A stretch of DNA of 64,000 nucleotides from Alphaproteobacteria bacterium (GTDB taxonomy: Bacteria > Pseudomonadota > Alphaproteobacteria > Caulobacterales > Aquidulcibacteraceae), in contig WGNI01000001.1 of assembly GCA_016124655.1 (NCBI GenBank), positions 372,001 through 436,000 on the forward strand, read 5' to 3'. Position numbers and translations under genes: made by a program. Positions 37,553 to 45,972 of this stretch are shown one piece after another. Under the pieces are notes generated by a model that did not search any database, was not told the DNA's origin, and worked only from the letters and a program-made list of their open reading frames with translations. Every line of letters starts with the position of its first letter. Position 1 is the first letter of the stretch.

Positions 37553-38124
37553 GCGGCTGTGTCCTTCTTGGTTCGCATGCGCCGCAGGTCGCGAACGCTG
37601 GGGCGCCCGTCGGACGATCCCTGATAGACGTGGCGGAAGCGCGTCTCTGCGCGCGCAACCGCGCCCAATGGGTCGGTGGCGCGCAGATCAAAGCTGTCGA
37701 AGCCACAGCGCATCATGAAGAAGAGCTGATCTTCCAGGACATCGCCCACGGCGCGCAATTCCTGCTCAAACGCGAAGCGCTCGCGCAGCAGCCTGGCTGT
37801 CGTATAGCCGCGCCCATCGCGAAAGGTTGGGAACAACACCATCGCCAGCGACAAGAACTTCACAGCCGCGGCGGCGTCTTCAATGCGGTCGTCCGGCGCG
37901 ACGATCACGCCAACTCTGCCCAGATTGCGCGCCGACAAGTGCGGCCATTCCGCCGCCAGCCGCGACACGGATACGACCGCGTCCGCTGCGTCGGGCACGG
38001 GATCGCCATCATCGATGATCGTCCATGGATCATCGCTCACGATCGCGCCCGCGCGGACGAGAACGCCGGCGCCGATCTCTGCCGCCTGAGCGCCCGCCTT
38101 TCGCTTGACCTGTTCACGCGCCAT
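37549..38124 (-). CDS. DUF934 domain-containing protein
   Basis: This 191-aa protein of the DUF934 family is found between sulfite reductase and cysH in many proteobacteria and is thought to support sulfite reduction, perhaps in electron supply. Family blocks visible are VIVAPDDRIED, FPTFRDGRGYTTARLLRER, GDVLEDQLFFMMRCGFDSF and RFRHVYQG. I start at 38124 (MAREQVKRKAG), which overlaps the sulfite reductase end by 11 bp; the open frame upstream lies inside that gene. Confidence 0.92.
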   Translation of the reverse strand: MAREQVKRKAGAQAAEIGAGVLVRAGAIVSDDPWTIIDDGDPVPDAADAVVSVSRLAAEWPHLSARNLGRVGVIVAPDDRIEDAAAAVKFLSLAMVLFPTFRDGRGYTTARLLRERFAFEQELRAVGDVLEDQLFFMMRCGFDSFDLRATDPLGAVARAETRFRHVYQGSSDGRPSVRDLRRMRTKKDTAA

Positions 38125-39766
38125 AGAGCGCCTCCTCGAATGGCGCAGCGCCGAGGCGTTCATAGACGTCGATGAAACGTTCGCTCTCGTTTTCGCGAAC
38201 GGAAAGATATCGCGCCACGACGCGCGCGATCGCGTCGGGCACGGCGTCGCCGGACATGCCCTTCCCGGCAATTTTCGCCAGCGCGGCGTTCTCGTCGGCG
38301 CGACCGCCGAGGGAAATCTGATAGAATTCCTCGCCGTGCTTATCGACGCCGAGAATGCCGATGTGCCCGACATGATGGTGGCCGCACGCATTGATGCAGC
38401 CTGAAATCTTGATCTTGAGTTCGCCGATGGTCTCTTGCGCGTCGAGATCGGCGAACCGCTCAGAGATCGCTTGCGCGATGGGAATGGCGCGCGCGTTGGC
38501 GAGATCGCAGTAATCCAGGCCCGGGCAGGCGATGATGTCGCTCACGAGGCCTGCATTGGGCGTGGCGAGGCCTGCGTCGCGCAAGGCGCCCCACACGGCG
38601 TGAAGGTCGTCGAACTTGACGTGCGGCAGAACGAGGTTCTGCTCGTGGGTCACGCGCGCCTCATCGAACGAATAGCGGCGCGCCAGAGCAGCCACCGCGT
38701 CCATCTGCTCGGCGCTTGCGTCGCCTGGAACGCCGCCGATCGGTTTCAGGCTGATGGTCACGCTCACATAGCCGTCGGCTTTGTGCGGGTGCGTGTTGGT
38801 GCGCGCCCAGCGCGCGAAAGCCGGATCGCGCGCCTTGGCCGCTTCGAAGGCTACGCTGCGCGCGGGAAGGCGTTCAAACGGCGGCGGCGAAAAGTATGCG
38901 CGGATGCTGTCGATGTCGTCCTGCGACAATCCCAATGCGCCATCGCGCATTTGGGTCCATTCGGCATGCACTTGGCGCGCGTATTCCTCAGCGCCGAGCG
39001 TCGAGACAAGAATTTTGATGCGCGCCTTGAAGAGATTGTCGCGCCGGCCGTAGCGGTTGTACACGCGCAGGCATGCTTCCAGATACGACAACAGATTTTC
39101 GGGGCGAAGATCGTTGTTGATCAGCGGCGCCACATAGGGCGTGCGGCCCTGCCCGCCACCGACATAAACGGAGAAGCGCAGGCCTTGCGCGGTCTGGCGC
39201 AGATGCAGGCCGATATCGTGCACTTGAATTGCGGCGCGATCGGACGGGGCCGCGGTCACTGCGATCTTGAATTTGCGCGGCAGATAGGAAAATTCCGGGT
39301 GGAAGGTCGACCACTGGCGGATGATTTCCGCCCACATGCGCGGATCGTCGCACTCATCGGCCGCCGCGCCAGCGAACTGATCCGACGTTACGTTGCGGAT
39401 GCAATTGCCGGAGGTCTGGATGGCGTGCATCTCCACCTCAGCGAGGTCGTCCAGGATCGCTGGAATGTCTTTCAGCGCCGGCCAGTTGAACTGGATGTTC
39501 TGCCGCGTGGTGAAGTGGCCGTAGCCTTTGTCGTAGGTGCGGGCGATGTAGGCCAGGCGCTCCAATTGCCGCGCGTTCAGCGTTCCGTACGGAATGGCGA
39601 TCCGCAACATGTAGGCGTGCAATTGCAGATACACGCCATTCATCAGGCGCAACGGCTTGAACTGATCTTCCGTCAACGCGCCGGAAAGCCGGCGTTCGAC
39701 TTGTGCGCGGAATTCTTCGATCCGGTCCCGTACGATCTCGGCGTCGAATTCATCGTAGCGATACAT
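38114..39766 (-). CDS. cysI: nitrite/sulfite reductase (siroheme, [4Fe-4S])
   Basis: This 550-aa hemoprotein subunit reduces sulfite to sulfide with six electrons. Two ferredoxin-like and two siroheme-binding modules are seen. The Arg-rich TTRQNIQFNW and TSGNCIRNVT lie in the first half. The cluster/siroheme ligands are ACPGLDYC (CX5C) and GCINACGHHH (CX3C) in the second half. The start ATG at 39766 has GGAGG 7 nt upstream and overlaps the GST stop (TGATG); a GTG directly before it is a less likely start. Context with cysG and cysH points to sulfite rather than nitrite. Confidence 0.94.
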   Translation of the reverse strand: MYRYDEFDAEIVRDRIEEFRAQVERRLSGALTEDQFKPLRLMNGVYLQLHAYMLRIAIPYGTLNARQLERLAYIARTYDKGYGHFTTRQNIQFNWPALKDIPAILDDLAEVEMHAIQTSGNCIRNVTSDQFAGAAADECDDPRMWAEIIRQWSTFHPEFSYLPRKFKIAVTAAPSDRAAIQVHDIGLHLRQTAQGLRFSVYVGGGQGRTPYVAPLINNDLRPENLLSYLEACLRVYNRYGRRDNLFKARIKILVSTLGAEEYARQVHAEWTQMRDGALGLSQDDIDSIRAYFSPPPFERLPARSVAFEAAKARDPAFARWARTNTHPHKADGYVSVTISLKPIGGVPGDASAEQMDAVAALARRYSFDEARVTHEQNLVLPHVKFDDLHAVWGALRDAGLATPNAGLVSDIIACPGLDYCDLANARAIPIAQAISERFADLDAQETIGELKIKISGCINACGHHHVGHIGILGVDKHGEEFYQISLGGRADENAALAKIAGKGMSGDAVPDAIARVVARYLSVRENESERFIDVYERLGAAPFEEALYGA

Positions 39767-40377
39767 CACGCCGCCTCCCGGTATGCGGGAAGGTTCAGAT
39801 CGTCCTCGACGCGACCGATCCAGTGCGTGACTTGAGGAAACTCCGAAAGATCAAAGCCGCCCTCATGCGCCATGCGCGTGTAGGCGATGAGTGCAATGTC
39901 GGCCAGGCTGAGCGCTTCGCCGACGAAATAGTCGCGCGCGAGAAGGCAGCCTTCCATGACGCCCAGCGCGCGGCGTCCGCGCGTCATCAGGTCCGGATCG
40001 ATCTCCGCTTCGGACTGACCGAGATAGGCCTTGCGGAAGCGCCGCACGGCGATGCACGGCTCATGGCTGTATTGCTCCCAAAACAGCCATTCCAGCATCT
40101 TGGCGCGGTCAAACGGGTCGGCGGGAATGAGGTCCGTGCCTTCGGCGAGATGCAGCATGATCGCGTTCGACTGCGCGAGCACGCGACCATCCTCAAAGAC
40201 GACGCAAGGAACCTGACCCGCCGGGTTCATGCGCAGAAACGCCTCCGTGCGGGTTTCGCCCTTCATGATGTCGACATCAATCCACGCATGCGGGCGGCCG
40301 ACGCGTTGGGCGACCCAAAGCGTCTTGAGGCAATTGCCGCTGCGCGCGTCGCCGAAGATGCGCATGACGCCGCTCAT
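39766..40377 (-). CDS. glutathione S-transferase family protein
   Basis: This 203-aa protein has a thioredoxin-fold N domain (RIFGDARSGNCLKTLWVAQ, then NPAGQVPCVVFEDG and LAQSNAIMLHLAEG, the cis-proline and glutathione-binding segments) and a helical C domain (SLADIALIAYTRMA). It belongs to the YfcG/phi-like bacterial group, with SGN near the active site. It sits inside the sulfate assimilation operon, overlapping both neighbours by a few bases, where such a gene is not usual. The substrate is unknown. Confidence 0.9.
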   Translation of the reverse strand: MSGVMRIFGDARSGNCLKTLWVAQRVGRPHAWIDVDIMKGETRTEAFLRMNPAGQVPCVVFEDGRVLAQSNAIMLHLAEGTDLIPADPFDRAKMLEWLFWEQYSHEPCIAVRRFRKAYLGQSEAEIDPDLMTRGRRALGVMEGCLLARDYFVGEALSLADIALIAYTRMAHEGGFDLSEFPQVTHWIGRVEDDLNLPAYREAA

Positions 40378-40652
40378 GGGTTCGACGCCTGCTTGCCCAA
40401 GTCGAGACGCACGGTGGGCCCCGCCGCGCGAATGCTTTCGCGCAGACGAACGCGCTGGGCGAGCGCGCCGTCGGCATCGGCTTCCACAAGATACGCGTTG
40501 ACCACGCGCGTGGCGTCGACCGCCTTCACGGCAAGAGCGGCTTCGTCGTCGTTCAAACGCGCCGCCGCATCCAAGTCGCTGGTCCATGCGCCTGCGGGCG
40601 CGAGGTACACAACTTCTCCAGTGCGCAGGTCGTGGGCGGTGATCAGCTTCAC
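40374..40652 (-). CDS. DUF2849 domain-containing protein
   Basis: This 92-aa protein of a family that typically lies between cysG and sulfite reductase in alphaproteobacteria matches the pattern ITAHDLRTGEVVYLAPAGAW, ...DEAALAVKAVD, VVNAYLVEAD and LRESIRAAGPTVRLDLG. The role is unknown but tied to sulfite reduction by context. It overlaps the cysG end and the GST start by 4 bp each. Confidence 0.9.
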   Translation of the reverse strand: MKLITAHDLRTGEVVYLAPAGAWTSDLDAAARLNDDEAALAVKAVDATRVVNAYLVEADADGALAQRVRLRESIRAAGPTVRLDLGKQASNP

Positions 40653-41974
40653 GCCGCATCCTCCGCAGCCTGCGTCAGCGCCGATGGCGCCGCTGCGACT
40701 TCACCAATGAACAAGAGCGCTGGACCGACAATGCCGGCGTCGCCGATCAGGCGCGGCAGATCGCGCAAAGCGCCGCGCACGTTTTTAACGCGCTCAGTCG
40801 TGCCATTCTCGATCACCGCAACGGGCGTATCCGGGGACCGGCCTGCAGCGATCAAGGCGGCGGCCGTCTGCGAGGCGGTGTCGACGCCCATATAGACCAC
40901 AAGCGTTTGCGCAGAGCCGGCGAACGCTGACCAATCCATCGCGGACGCGCCGTCCTTGGCGTGACCCGTGACGAACGTGACCGATTGCGCGTGATCGCGG
41001 TGCGTCAGCGGGATCTGCGCCTCAGCCGCAACGCCGAGCGCAGAGGTGACGCCTGGAACCACGTGCGCCTCGACGCCAGCGGCGCGCAGCGCCTCCATTT
41101 CCTCGCCACCACGGCCGAAGATGAACGGATCGCCGCCTTTCAGGCGCACAACGCGTTTGCCCGCTCGCGCCGCCGCGATGAGGCGCCACTCAATCTCGCG
41201 CTGCGGGACCGAGTGATCGCCGCGCGACTTGCCGACAAAGACGCGCTCCGCGTCGCGGCGCGCAAGATCGAGCACACGCGCATCGACGAGCTTGTCATGA
41301 AATATGATGTCGGCGTCCTGCAGGATGCGCAGCGCTTTCAGCGTCAACAGTTCCGGATCGCCGGGACCTGCGCCGACCAGGTGCACAACGCCGCGTGCGG
41401 ATCGCGCGCCGCGCAAGGTTTCTTCCGCCAGCGCAGCTGCGCCGTCGAGATCGCCGGTCAGCGCGCGTTCGCCCGCTTGCCCTCGCAGAATGGACTCCCA
41501 AGCTGCGCGGCGGTCGGCCAGCGACGGCTTCGCGTTCAGCACGCGATCGCGCATGCGGCGGGCGAGATCGGCCAGCTTCGCGTACGCGGCCGGCACCAAG
41601 GTTTCAATTTTCGCGCGGATGTCGCGCGCCAAAGTCGGCGCGGCGCCGGAGGTGGAGACGCCAATCACCAGTTCGCCGCGATCCACGATCGCCGGCGTGA
41701 TGAAGTCGCACAGCGCCGCTGCATCGACGACGTTGACCCAGGCGCGCGTCCGGCGCGCCGCGGCGAGCGCTGTTTCGCGCTTGGCCGGGTCCGCTTCGGC
41801 GATGAAGATCAGGGCTGCAATTTCCAATTCGCCCGCATCCGGCGTCTCAGCGAAGCGCAGCACCGTCGCGGGAGAGCCTTCAAACAACCGCGCCTTCGCG
41901 TCGGCGGCCGGACCGGCGCCGATGATCGCAATGCTGCGCCCCTCAAGGGGGAGGAAGGCGGGGAAACTCTGCAT
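40649..41974 (-). CDS. cysG: siroheme synthase CysG
   Basis: This 441-aa multifunctional enzyme makes siroheme for sulfite reductase. The N-terminal part (about 1-195) is precorrin-2 dehydrogenase/ferrochelatase, with IIGAGPAADAKARL and the STSGAAPTLARDIR segment. The C-terminal part (from about 196) is uroporphyrinogen-III methyltransferase, with VHLVGAGPGDPELLTLKAL and LKGGDPFIFGRGGEE. I start at 41974, which has AGGA upstream. A GTG 21 bp further upstream is possible but would lie in the ACCTTAAGGT palindrome. It is the first gene of the sulfur assimilation chain down to cysH. Confidence 0.95.
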   Translation of the reverse strand: MQSFPAFLPLEGRSIAIIGAGPAADAKARLFEGSPATVLRFAETPDAGELEIAALIFIAEADPAKRETALAAARRTRAWVNVVDAAALCDFITPAIVDRGELVIGVSTSGAAPTLARDIRAKIETLVPAAYAKLADLARRMRDRVLNAKPSLADRRAAWESILRGQAGERALTGDLDGAAALAEETLRGARSARGVVHLVGAGPGDPELLTLKALRILQDADIIFHDKLVDARVLDLARRDAERVFVGKSRGDHSVPQREIEWRLIAAARAGKRVVRLKGGDPFIFGRGGEEMEALRAAGVEAHVVPGVTSALGVAAEAQIPLTHRDHAQSVTFVTGHAKDGASAMDWSAFAGSAQTLVVYMGVDTASQTAAALIAAGRSPDTPVAVIENGTTERVKNVRGALRDLPRLIGDAGIVGPALLFIGEVAAAPSALTQAAEDAA

Positions 41975-41993
41975 GCGGGGTCCTGACGCGACC

Positions 41994-42003
41994 ACCTTAA
42001 GGT
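41994..42003. promoter_or_regulatory. perfect 10-bp palindrome ACCTTAAGGT before cysG
   Basis: The palindrome ends 19 bp before the cysG start codon, in a 110-bp gap on the minus strand. An AT-rich core like this is uncommon in DNA of such high GC. It may be an operator or part of the promoter of the sulfur operon, but no known consensus is matched. Confidence 0.4.
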
Positions 42004-42084
42004 AGGCGCCCGGCCGAAGGCCTGCCCGCCCGTTTTGATGAAGGGCCCCGCAGCGGTTCTAAAGCCAGCCGCACGCCGCGGGCG

Positions 42085-42294
42085 CTAGCGGTTCCAGTTG
42101 CGCCAAGCGGCCCATAGCGCGATCGGCGTCAGGATCAGCAGGAAGCCCAAATTGCCGATGGGACTGGAGGCGACCGAGCCGAACCGGGTGCTGCGCCCCA
42201 TGGACACCCCGTCGCCTTGGAGAAGCCCTGTCAGCACCATGGCCCAAACCAAAGCCAAGATCAGCAAGCCGCCGATGATCGTCGCGCGTTTCAT
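42085..42294 (-). CDS. hypothetical small membrane protein
   Basis: This 69-aa protein has two predicted transmembrane helices (about 5-22, IIGGLLILALVWAMVLTGL, and about 44-62, GNLGFLLILTPIALWAAW). I do not recognise the family. The ATG at 42294 is chosen; a GTG at 42315, directly after the cysK stop, would add seven polar residues. It lies 21 bp downstream of cysK and 110 bp before cysG, on the same strand. Confidence 0.65.
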   Translation of the reverse strand: MKRATIIGGLLILALVWAMVLTGLLQGDGVSMGRSTRFGSVASSPIGNLGFLLILTPIALWAAWRNWNR

Positions 42295-42315
42295 GTGCTT
42301 GCCGCGCGACAGCAC

Positions 42316-43311
42316 TCAGGCCATCCAGGGCGGCGTCGGGAGGCCCTTCGACCGCAAAAATTCGGGGTTGAAGAGCCGGCTCATATAGCGATTGCCGTAG
42401 TCGCACAGGATCGTGACGATGGTTTTGCCGGGCCCCAGGTCGCGGGCCAGCTTCATCGCGCCGACGATGTTCAGCGCGGAAGACCCGCCGAGGCAGAGCC
42501 CCTCTTCCTGAATGAGCCGGTAGAGCACGGGGAGCCATTCCTCGTCGGTCACGCGGTACGCACGATCCACCGCGACGCCTTCCAAATTGGCCGTTACGCG
42601 GCCCTGGCCGATGCCCTCGGTGATCGAGGTCCCCTCCGCCTTCAACGCGCCGTGGGCGTACCAGTTGAAGAGCGCCGCGCCGCCGGGATCGGCGATGCCG
42701 ATCGTCACCGGGCCGCGCTCCTTCAGCGCCAGGGAAACCCCGCCCAGCGTGCCGCCGGAGCCGACAGCGCAGATGAAGCCGTCCACCTTGCCCTGGGTCT
42801 GATCCCAGATTTCGGGGCCAGTGGTGCGGTAGTGGCCGTCGCGGTTGGCGACATTGGCGAACTGGTTGGCCCAGATCGCGCCTTTGGGATCGGATTTGGC
42901 CAAATCCTCGGCCATGCGGCGGGCGACCTTTGGATAATGGTCCGGGCTGGCGGCGGGGACGGCGTCGACCTCGACGAGTTGTGCGCCCAGCGCGCGGACG
43001 GCATCCTTCTTTTCCTGACTCTGCGTGCGCGGCATCACCACGATGACGCGGTAGCCTTTCGCCGCGCCGATCAGCGCCAGCCCGATGCCGGTATTGCCGG
43101 CCGTGCCCTCGACAATCACGCCGCCGGGTCGCAGGGCCCCGCTTTTTTCCGCGTCCTGGACGATCGAGAGCGCCGCGCGATCCTTGACGCTCTGGCCGGG
43201 GTTGAGGAATTCCGCCTTGCCCAAAATCGTGCAGCCGGTCTCCTCCGAAGCGCGCTTCAGCGTGATCAGGGGGGTGTTTCCAATGGCGTCGATGACTGAG
43301 GCGTGGATCAT
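42316..43311 (-). CDS. cysK: cysteine synthase A
   Basis: This 331-aa PLP-dependent O-acetylserine sulfhydrylase joins sulfide to O-acetylserine. The PLP lysine is K43 in NPGQSVKDRAAL. The substrate loop reads EGTAGNTGIGLA where most CysK have TSGNTG, and the phosphate loop is VGSGGTLGG. It ends in DYGNRYMSRLFN. GGGGGAG precedes the ATG. It lies just before the cysG operon and uses the sulfide that operon makes. A LysR regulator gene is divergent. Confidence 0.94.
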   Translation of the reverse strand: MIHASVIDAIGNTPLITLKRASEETGCTILGKAEFLNPGQSVKDRAALSIVQDAEKSGALRPGGVIVEGTAGNTGIGLALIGAAKGYRVIVVMPRTQSQEKKDAVRALGAQLVEVDAVPAASPDHYPKVARRMAEDLAKSDPKGAIWANQFANVANRDGHYRTTGPEIWDQTQGKVDGFICAVGSGGTLGGVSLALKERGPVTIGIADPGGAALFNWYAHGALKAEGTSITEGIGQGRVTANLEGVAVDRAYRVTDEEWLPVLYRLIQEEGLCLGGSSALNIVGAMKLARDLGPGKTIVTILCDYGNRYMSRLFNPEFLRSKGLPTPPWMA

Positions 43312-43356
43312 CCGCTCCCCCTAGGCCAGGGGCCCAGAGGGAACCAGTGAAAAGCG

Positions 43357-43373
43357 CTGCGGCGCAACCGCAG
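43357..43373. promoter_or_regulatory. 17-bp dyad CTGCGG-N5-CCGCAG between cysK and the LysR gene
   Basis: Six-base inverted arms around CGCAA lie in the 123-bp divergent gap, 46 bp from the cysK start and 62 bp from the LysR-type gene. Such placement is usual for LysR-type operators, but the spacing is T-N13-A rather than T-N11-A, so this is only a candidate. Confidence 0.35.
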
Positions 43374-43434
43374 AGCGGCTAAACCCGGGTCGCCCTCTTC
43401 CGCTGGGCGCGAACGCGTCTACATACGATCGGCT

Positions 43435-44376
43435 ATGGCGCGACGACTGCCCCCGCTGAACGCTCTGCGCGCCTTCGAGGCGGTGGCGCGGCATCTGTCC
43501 ATCACCTCAGCGGCGGATGAATTGGGCGTCACGCCGGGCGCAGTGAGCCAGAGCGTCAAATCGCTTGAAGAGTATCTGGGCCGTCCGCTGTTGCAGCGCA
43601 CGCCCCGCGGCCTGGTGCTGACGGCCGCGGCGGAGGCCGCGCTTCCTTCACTGCGCGAAGGCTTCGATATGCTGGCCGAGGGCGCCCAGCGCCTGGCGGG
43701 GCCTGAACGCGGCGGCCGGCTGACCGTATCGGTGGCCCCGTCTTTCGCCGCGAAATGGATCGCGCCGCGGCTCACAGACTTCGCGCTCGTGCATGCCGAG
43801 ATCGACGTGCAGATTCAGGCGTCGATGGGTTTGGTGAACTTCGAAGCCGAAGGCGTGGACCTCGCCATCCGCTATGGCGCGGGGCGCTGGCCGGGATTGG
43901 AGTCCAAGCTTCTGCTGCGCGAGGAAGTGACGCCGGTGTGTGCGCCGGCGGTCGCGGCGGAGATCAAGGCGCCGGGCGATCTGGCAAACTTCACGCTGCT
44001 GCACGACGATTCCAGCCTGATGGACCAGAGCTGCCCGGATTGGGCGATGTGGCTGAAGGCAGCCGGCGTGGACGACGTCGATTCCAAGCGTGGGCCGCGC
44101 TTCAACCAATCCAATATCGCCATTGACGCTGCCGCGAGCGGGCGCGGCGTTGCGCTGGCCAAGCGCGCCTTGGCGCAGAATGATCTCGATTCCGGGCGCC
44201 TCGTGGCGCCGTTCACGATCGCGACGCCGATCGAGTTCGCCTATTGGATCGTGCATCCGCCCGGGCGCGCGCGGTCCCTGCCGGCGCGCCGCTTCATGGA
44301 TTGGCTGCTTGATCAAGCGCGTCAGTACGAGGCGGCCGTGCGGGCCAATGATTCCTTGACCACGTCCGGCCTTTAA
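43435..44376 (+). CDS. LysR family transcriptional regulator (GcvA-like)
   Basis: This 313-aa regulator has an N-terminal winged helix (about 6-65) starting LPPLNALRAFEAVARHLSIT and containing AADELGVTPGAVSQSVKSLE, the GcvA-branch pattern. The effector-binding domain follows (about 90-300) with VDLAIRYGAGRWPGLES. It is divergent from cysK and 42 bp before an acyl-CoA synthetase gene. The target may be either or both; GcvA-type regulators are not normally the cysteine regulator, so I do not infer one. Confidence 0.92.
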   Translation: MARRLPPLNALRAFEAVARHLSITSAADELGVTPGAVSQSVKSLEEYLGRPLLQRTPRGLVLTAAAEAALPSLREGFDMLAEGAQRLAGPERGGRLTVSVAPSFAAKWIAPRLTDFALVHAEIDVQIQASMGLVNFEAEGVDLAIRYGAGRWPGLESKLLLREEVTPVCAPAVAAEIKAPGDLANFTLLHDDSSLMDQSCPDWAMWLKAAGVDDVDSKRGPRFNQSNIAIDAAASGRGVALAKRALAQNDLDSGRLVAPFTIATPIEFAYWIVHPPGRARSLPARRFMDWLLDQARQYEAAVRANDSLTTSGL

Positions 44377-44418
44377 GCGCCCCTGTCGGCGGGAGCGAAG
44401 GGGACGCGGGGAAACGCC

Positions 44419-45972
44419 ATGGATGTCAGCGCGGCGCTGGAGCAGGACTTCGGCCTTGTAAGCGATCTGGTTCGCGCGCATGCGCGACAGCGGCCGGACG
44501 CGCCGGCGTTGATGCAGGATGACGCTGTCCTTTCTTACGGTGCGCTCGACGCGCTCATGGATCGCATCGCTGCGGGATTGCTGCGCGACCGCGCGGGCCT
44601 TGGGGCGACAATTGCGATCTGCGCACAATCTTCTATCGCGTATGCCGCGACGTTTCTCGGCGCCTTGCGCGGCGGCGTCGCGGTTGCGCCAATCGCGCCC
44701 TCTTCATCGCCCGATCAAATCGCGGCGATGGTCGCCGACAGCGGGGCGATATTGTTCTTCCTCGATGCAAGCGTTCACGACGCGCTGGCGGCCGCAGGCG
44801 TCGAAGTCGCGATCCCGCGTGTGGCGTTAGACGGATCGGACGCGGGAACGCCTTTCGATGTCTGGCTGGCGCCGGAGGGAACCAGGTTTGATCCCCCTGC
44901 GGTTGATGCTTCGGCGCCGTTCAACATCATTTATTCCTCGGGCACGACGGGAACGCCGAAGGGCATTGTCCATTCGCATTTCATGCGCTGGCAGCATGTG
45001 CGGCGCGCGCGCCATATGGGCTACGGGCCCGGCGCGGTGACCATGTTGTCGACGCCGCTTTACTCCAACACCACGCTGGTCAGCTTCTTTCCAACCATGG
45101 CCGGCGGCGGCGGCGCGGTGCTGATGAAGAAGTTCGACGCGGTTCGGTTTCTTGAACTGTCCCAACGCCATCGCGCGACGCATGCGATGCTTGTGCCGGT
45201 GCAATATCAGCGCATCATGGACGTGCCCACATTCGATGATTTCGATCTGTCGTCCTACCAGATGAAATTCTGCACCAGCGCGCCGTTCTCCGCTGCGCTG
45301 AAGGCCGACATCTTGAAGCGCTGGCCGGGCGGCCTGATCGAGTTTTACGGCATGACCGAAGGCGGCGGATCGTGTTCGCTTGCGGCGCACGAGTTTCCCG
45401 ACAAGCTGCACACCGTCGGCAAACCCTTTGAAGGGCACGATGTGCGCATCATCGGTGAAGACGGCAAAGAGGCGTCGCCTGGAGCGATTGGCGAGATCGT
45501 CGGGCGGTCGGCGGCGATGATGAACGGGTATCTCAATCTGCCGGACAAGACTGCGGACTCATATTGGTACGACGGCGACAACAACCGGTTCATGAAGACC
45601 GGCGATGTCGGCCGTTTTGACGAGGACGGCTTTCTACAACTCATGGACCGCAAGAAGGACATGATCATTTCCGGCGGTTTCAACATTTATCCCAGCGATC
45701 TGGAGATCGCGATCAATCAGCACGAGGCGGTGCGGGAGAGCGCGGTTGTCGGCGTAAGCTCCAAGAAGTGGGGCGAGACGCCAGTGGCTTTTGTCGTGCT
45801 GCAGCCTGGCGCCTCGGCCGCGCCGGATGCGGTGAAAGACTGGGCGAACGCGCGGCTCGGAAAAACGCAGCGCCTCGCGGACGTGGTGATCGTGGAGGCT
45901 TTGCCGCGCAGCCATATCGGCAAGGTCTTGAAGCGGGATTTGCGCGACGGCTATCGCGGCGATGTCGCCTAA
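44419..45972 (+). CDS. class I adenylate-forming acyl-CoA synthetase
   Basis: This 517-aa ANL-family ligase activates a carboxylic acid with ATP and CoA. The AMP-binding P-loop is IIYSSGTTGTPKGIVHSH near 173, the YGMTEGGG and TGDVGRFDEDGF motifs follow, and the catalytic lysine lies in RSHIGKVLKRDL near the C terminus. It resembles the long-chain/aryl-CoA ligase group; the acid is unknown. GGGGAAACGCC precedes the ATG. It follows the LysR gene by 42 bp and overlaps the convergent histidine kinase gene by 4 bp. Confidence 0.93.
   Translation: MDVSAALEQDFGLVSDLVRAHARQRPDAPALMQDDAVLSYGALDALMDRIAAGLLRDRAGLGATIAICAQSSIAYAATFLGALRGGVAVAPIAPSSSPDQIAAMVADSGAILFFLDASVHDALAAAGVEVAIPRVALDGSDAGTPFDVWLAPEGTRFDPPAVDASAPFNIIYSSGTTGTPKGIVHSHFMRWQHVRRARHMGYGPGAVTMLSTPLYSNTTLVSFFPTMAGGGGAVLMKKFDAVRFLELSQRHRATHAMLVPVQYQRIMDVPTFDDFDLSSYQMKFCTSAPFSAALKADILKRWPGGLIEFYGMTEGGGSCSLAAHEFPDKLHTVGKPFEGHDVRIIGEDGKEASPGAIGEIVGRSAAMMNGYLNLPDKTADSYWYDGDNNRFMKTGDVGRFDEDGFLQLMDRKKDMIISGGFNIYPSDLEIAINQHEAVRESAVVGVSSKKWGETPVAFVVLQPGASAAPDAVKDWANARLGKTQRLADVVIVEALPRSHIGKVLKRDLRDGYRGDVA

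Noticed and set aside
41975-42084. Gap before cysG considered for a SAM or cobalamin riboswitch
   Set aside because: No conserved riboswitch core (such as the cobalamin B12 box) could be recognised in these 110 bp.
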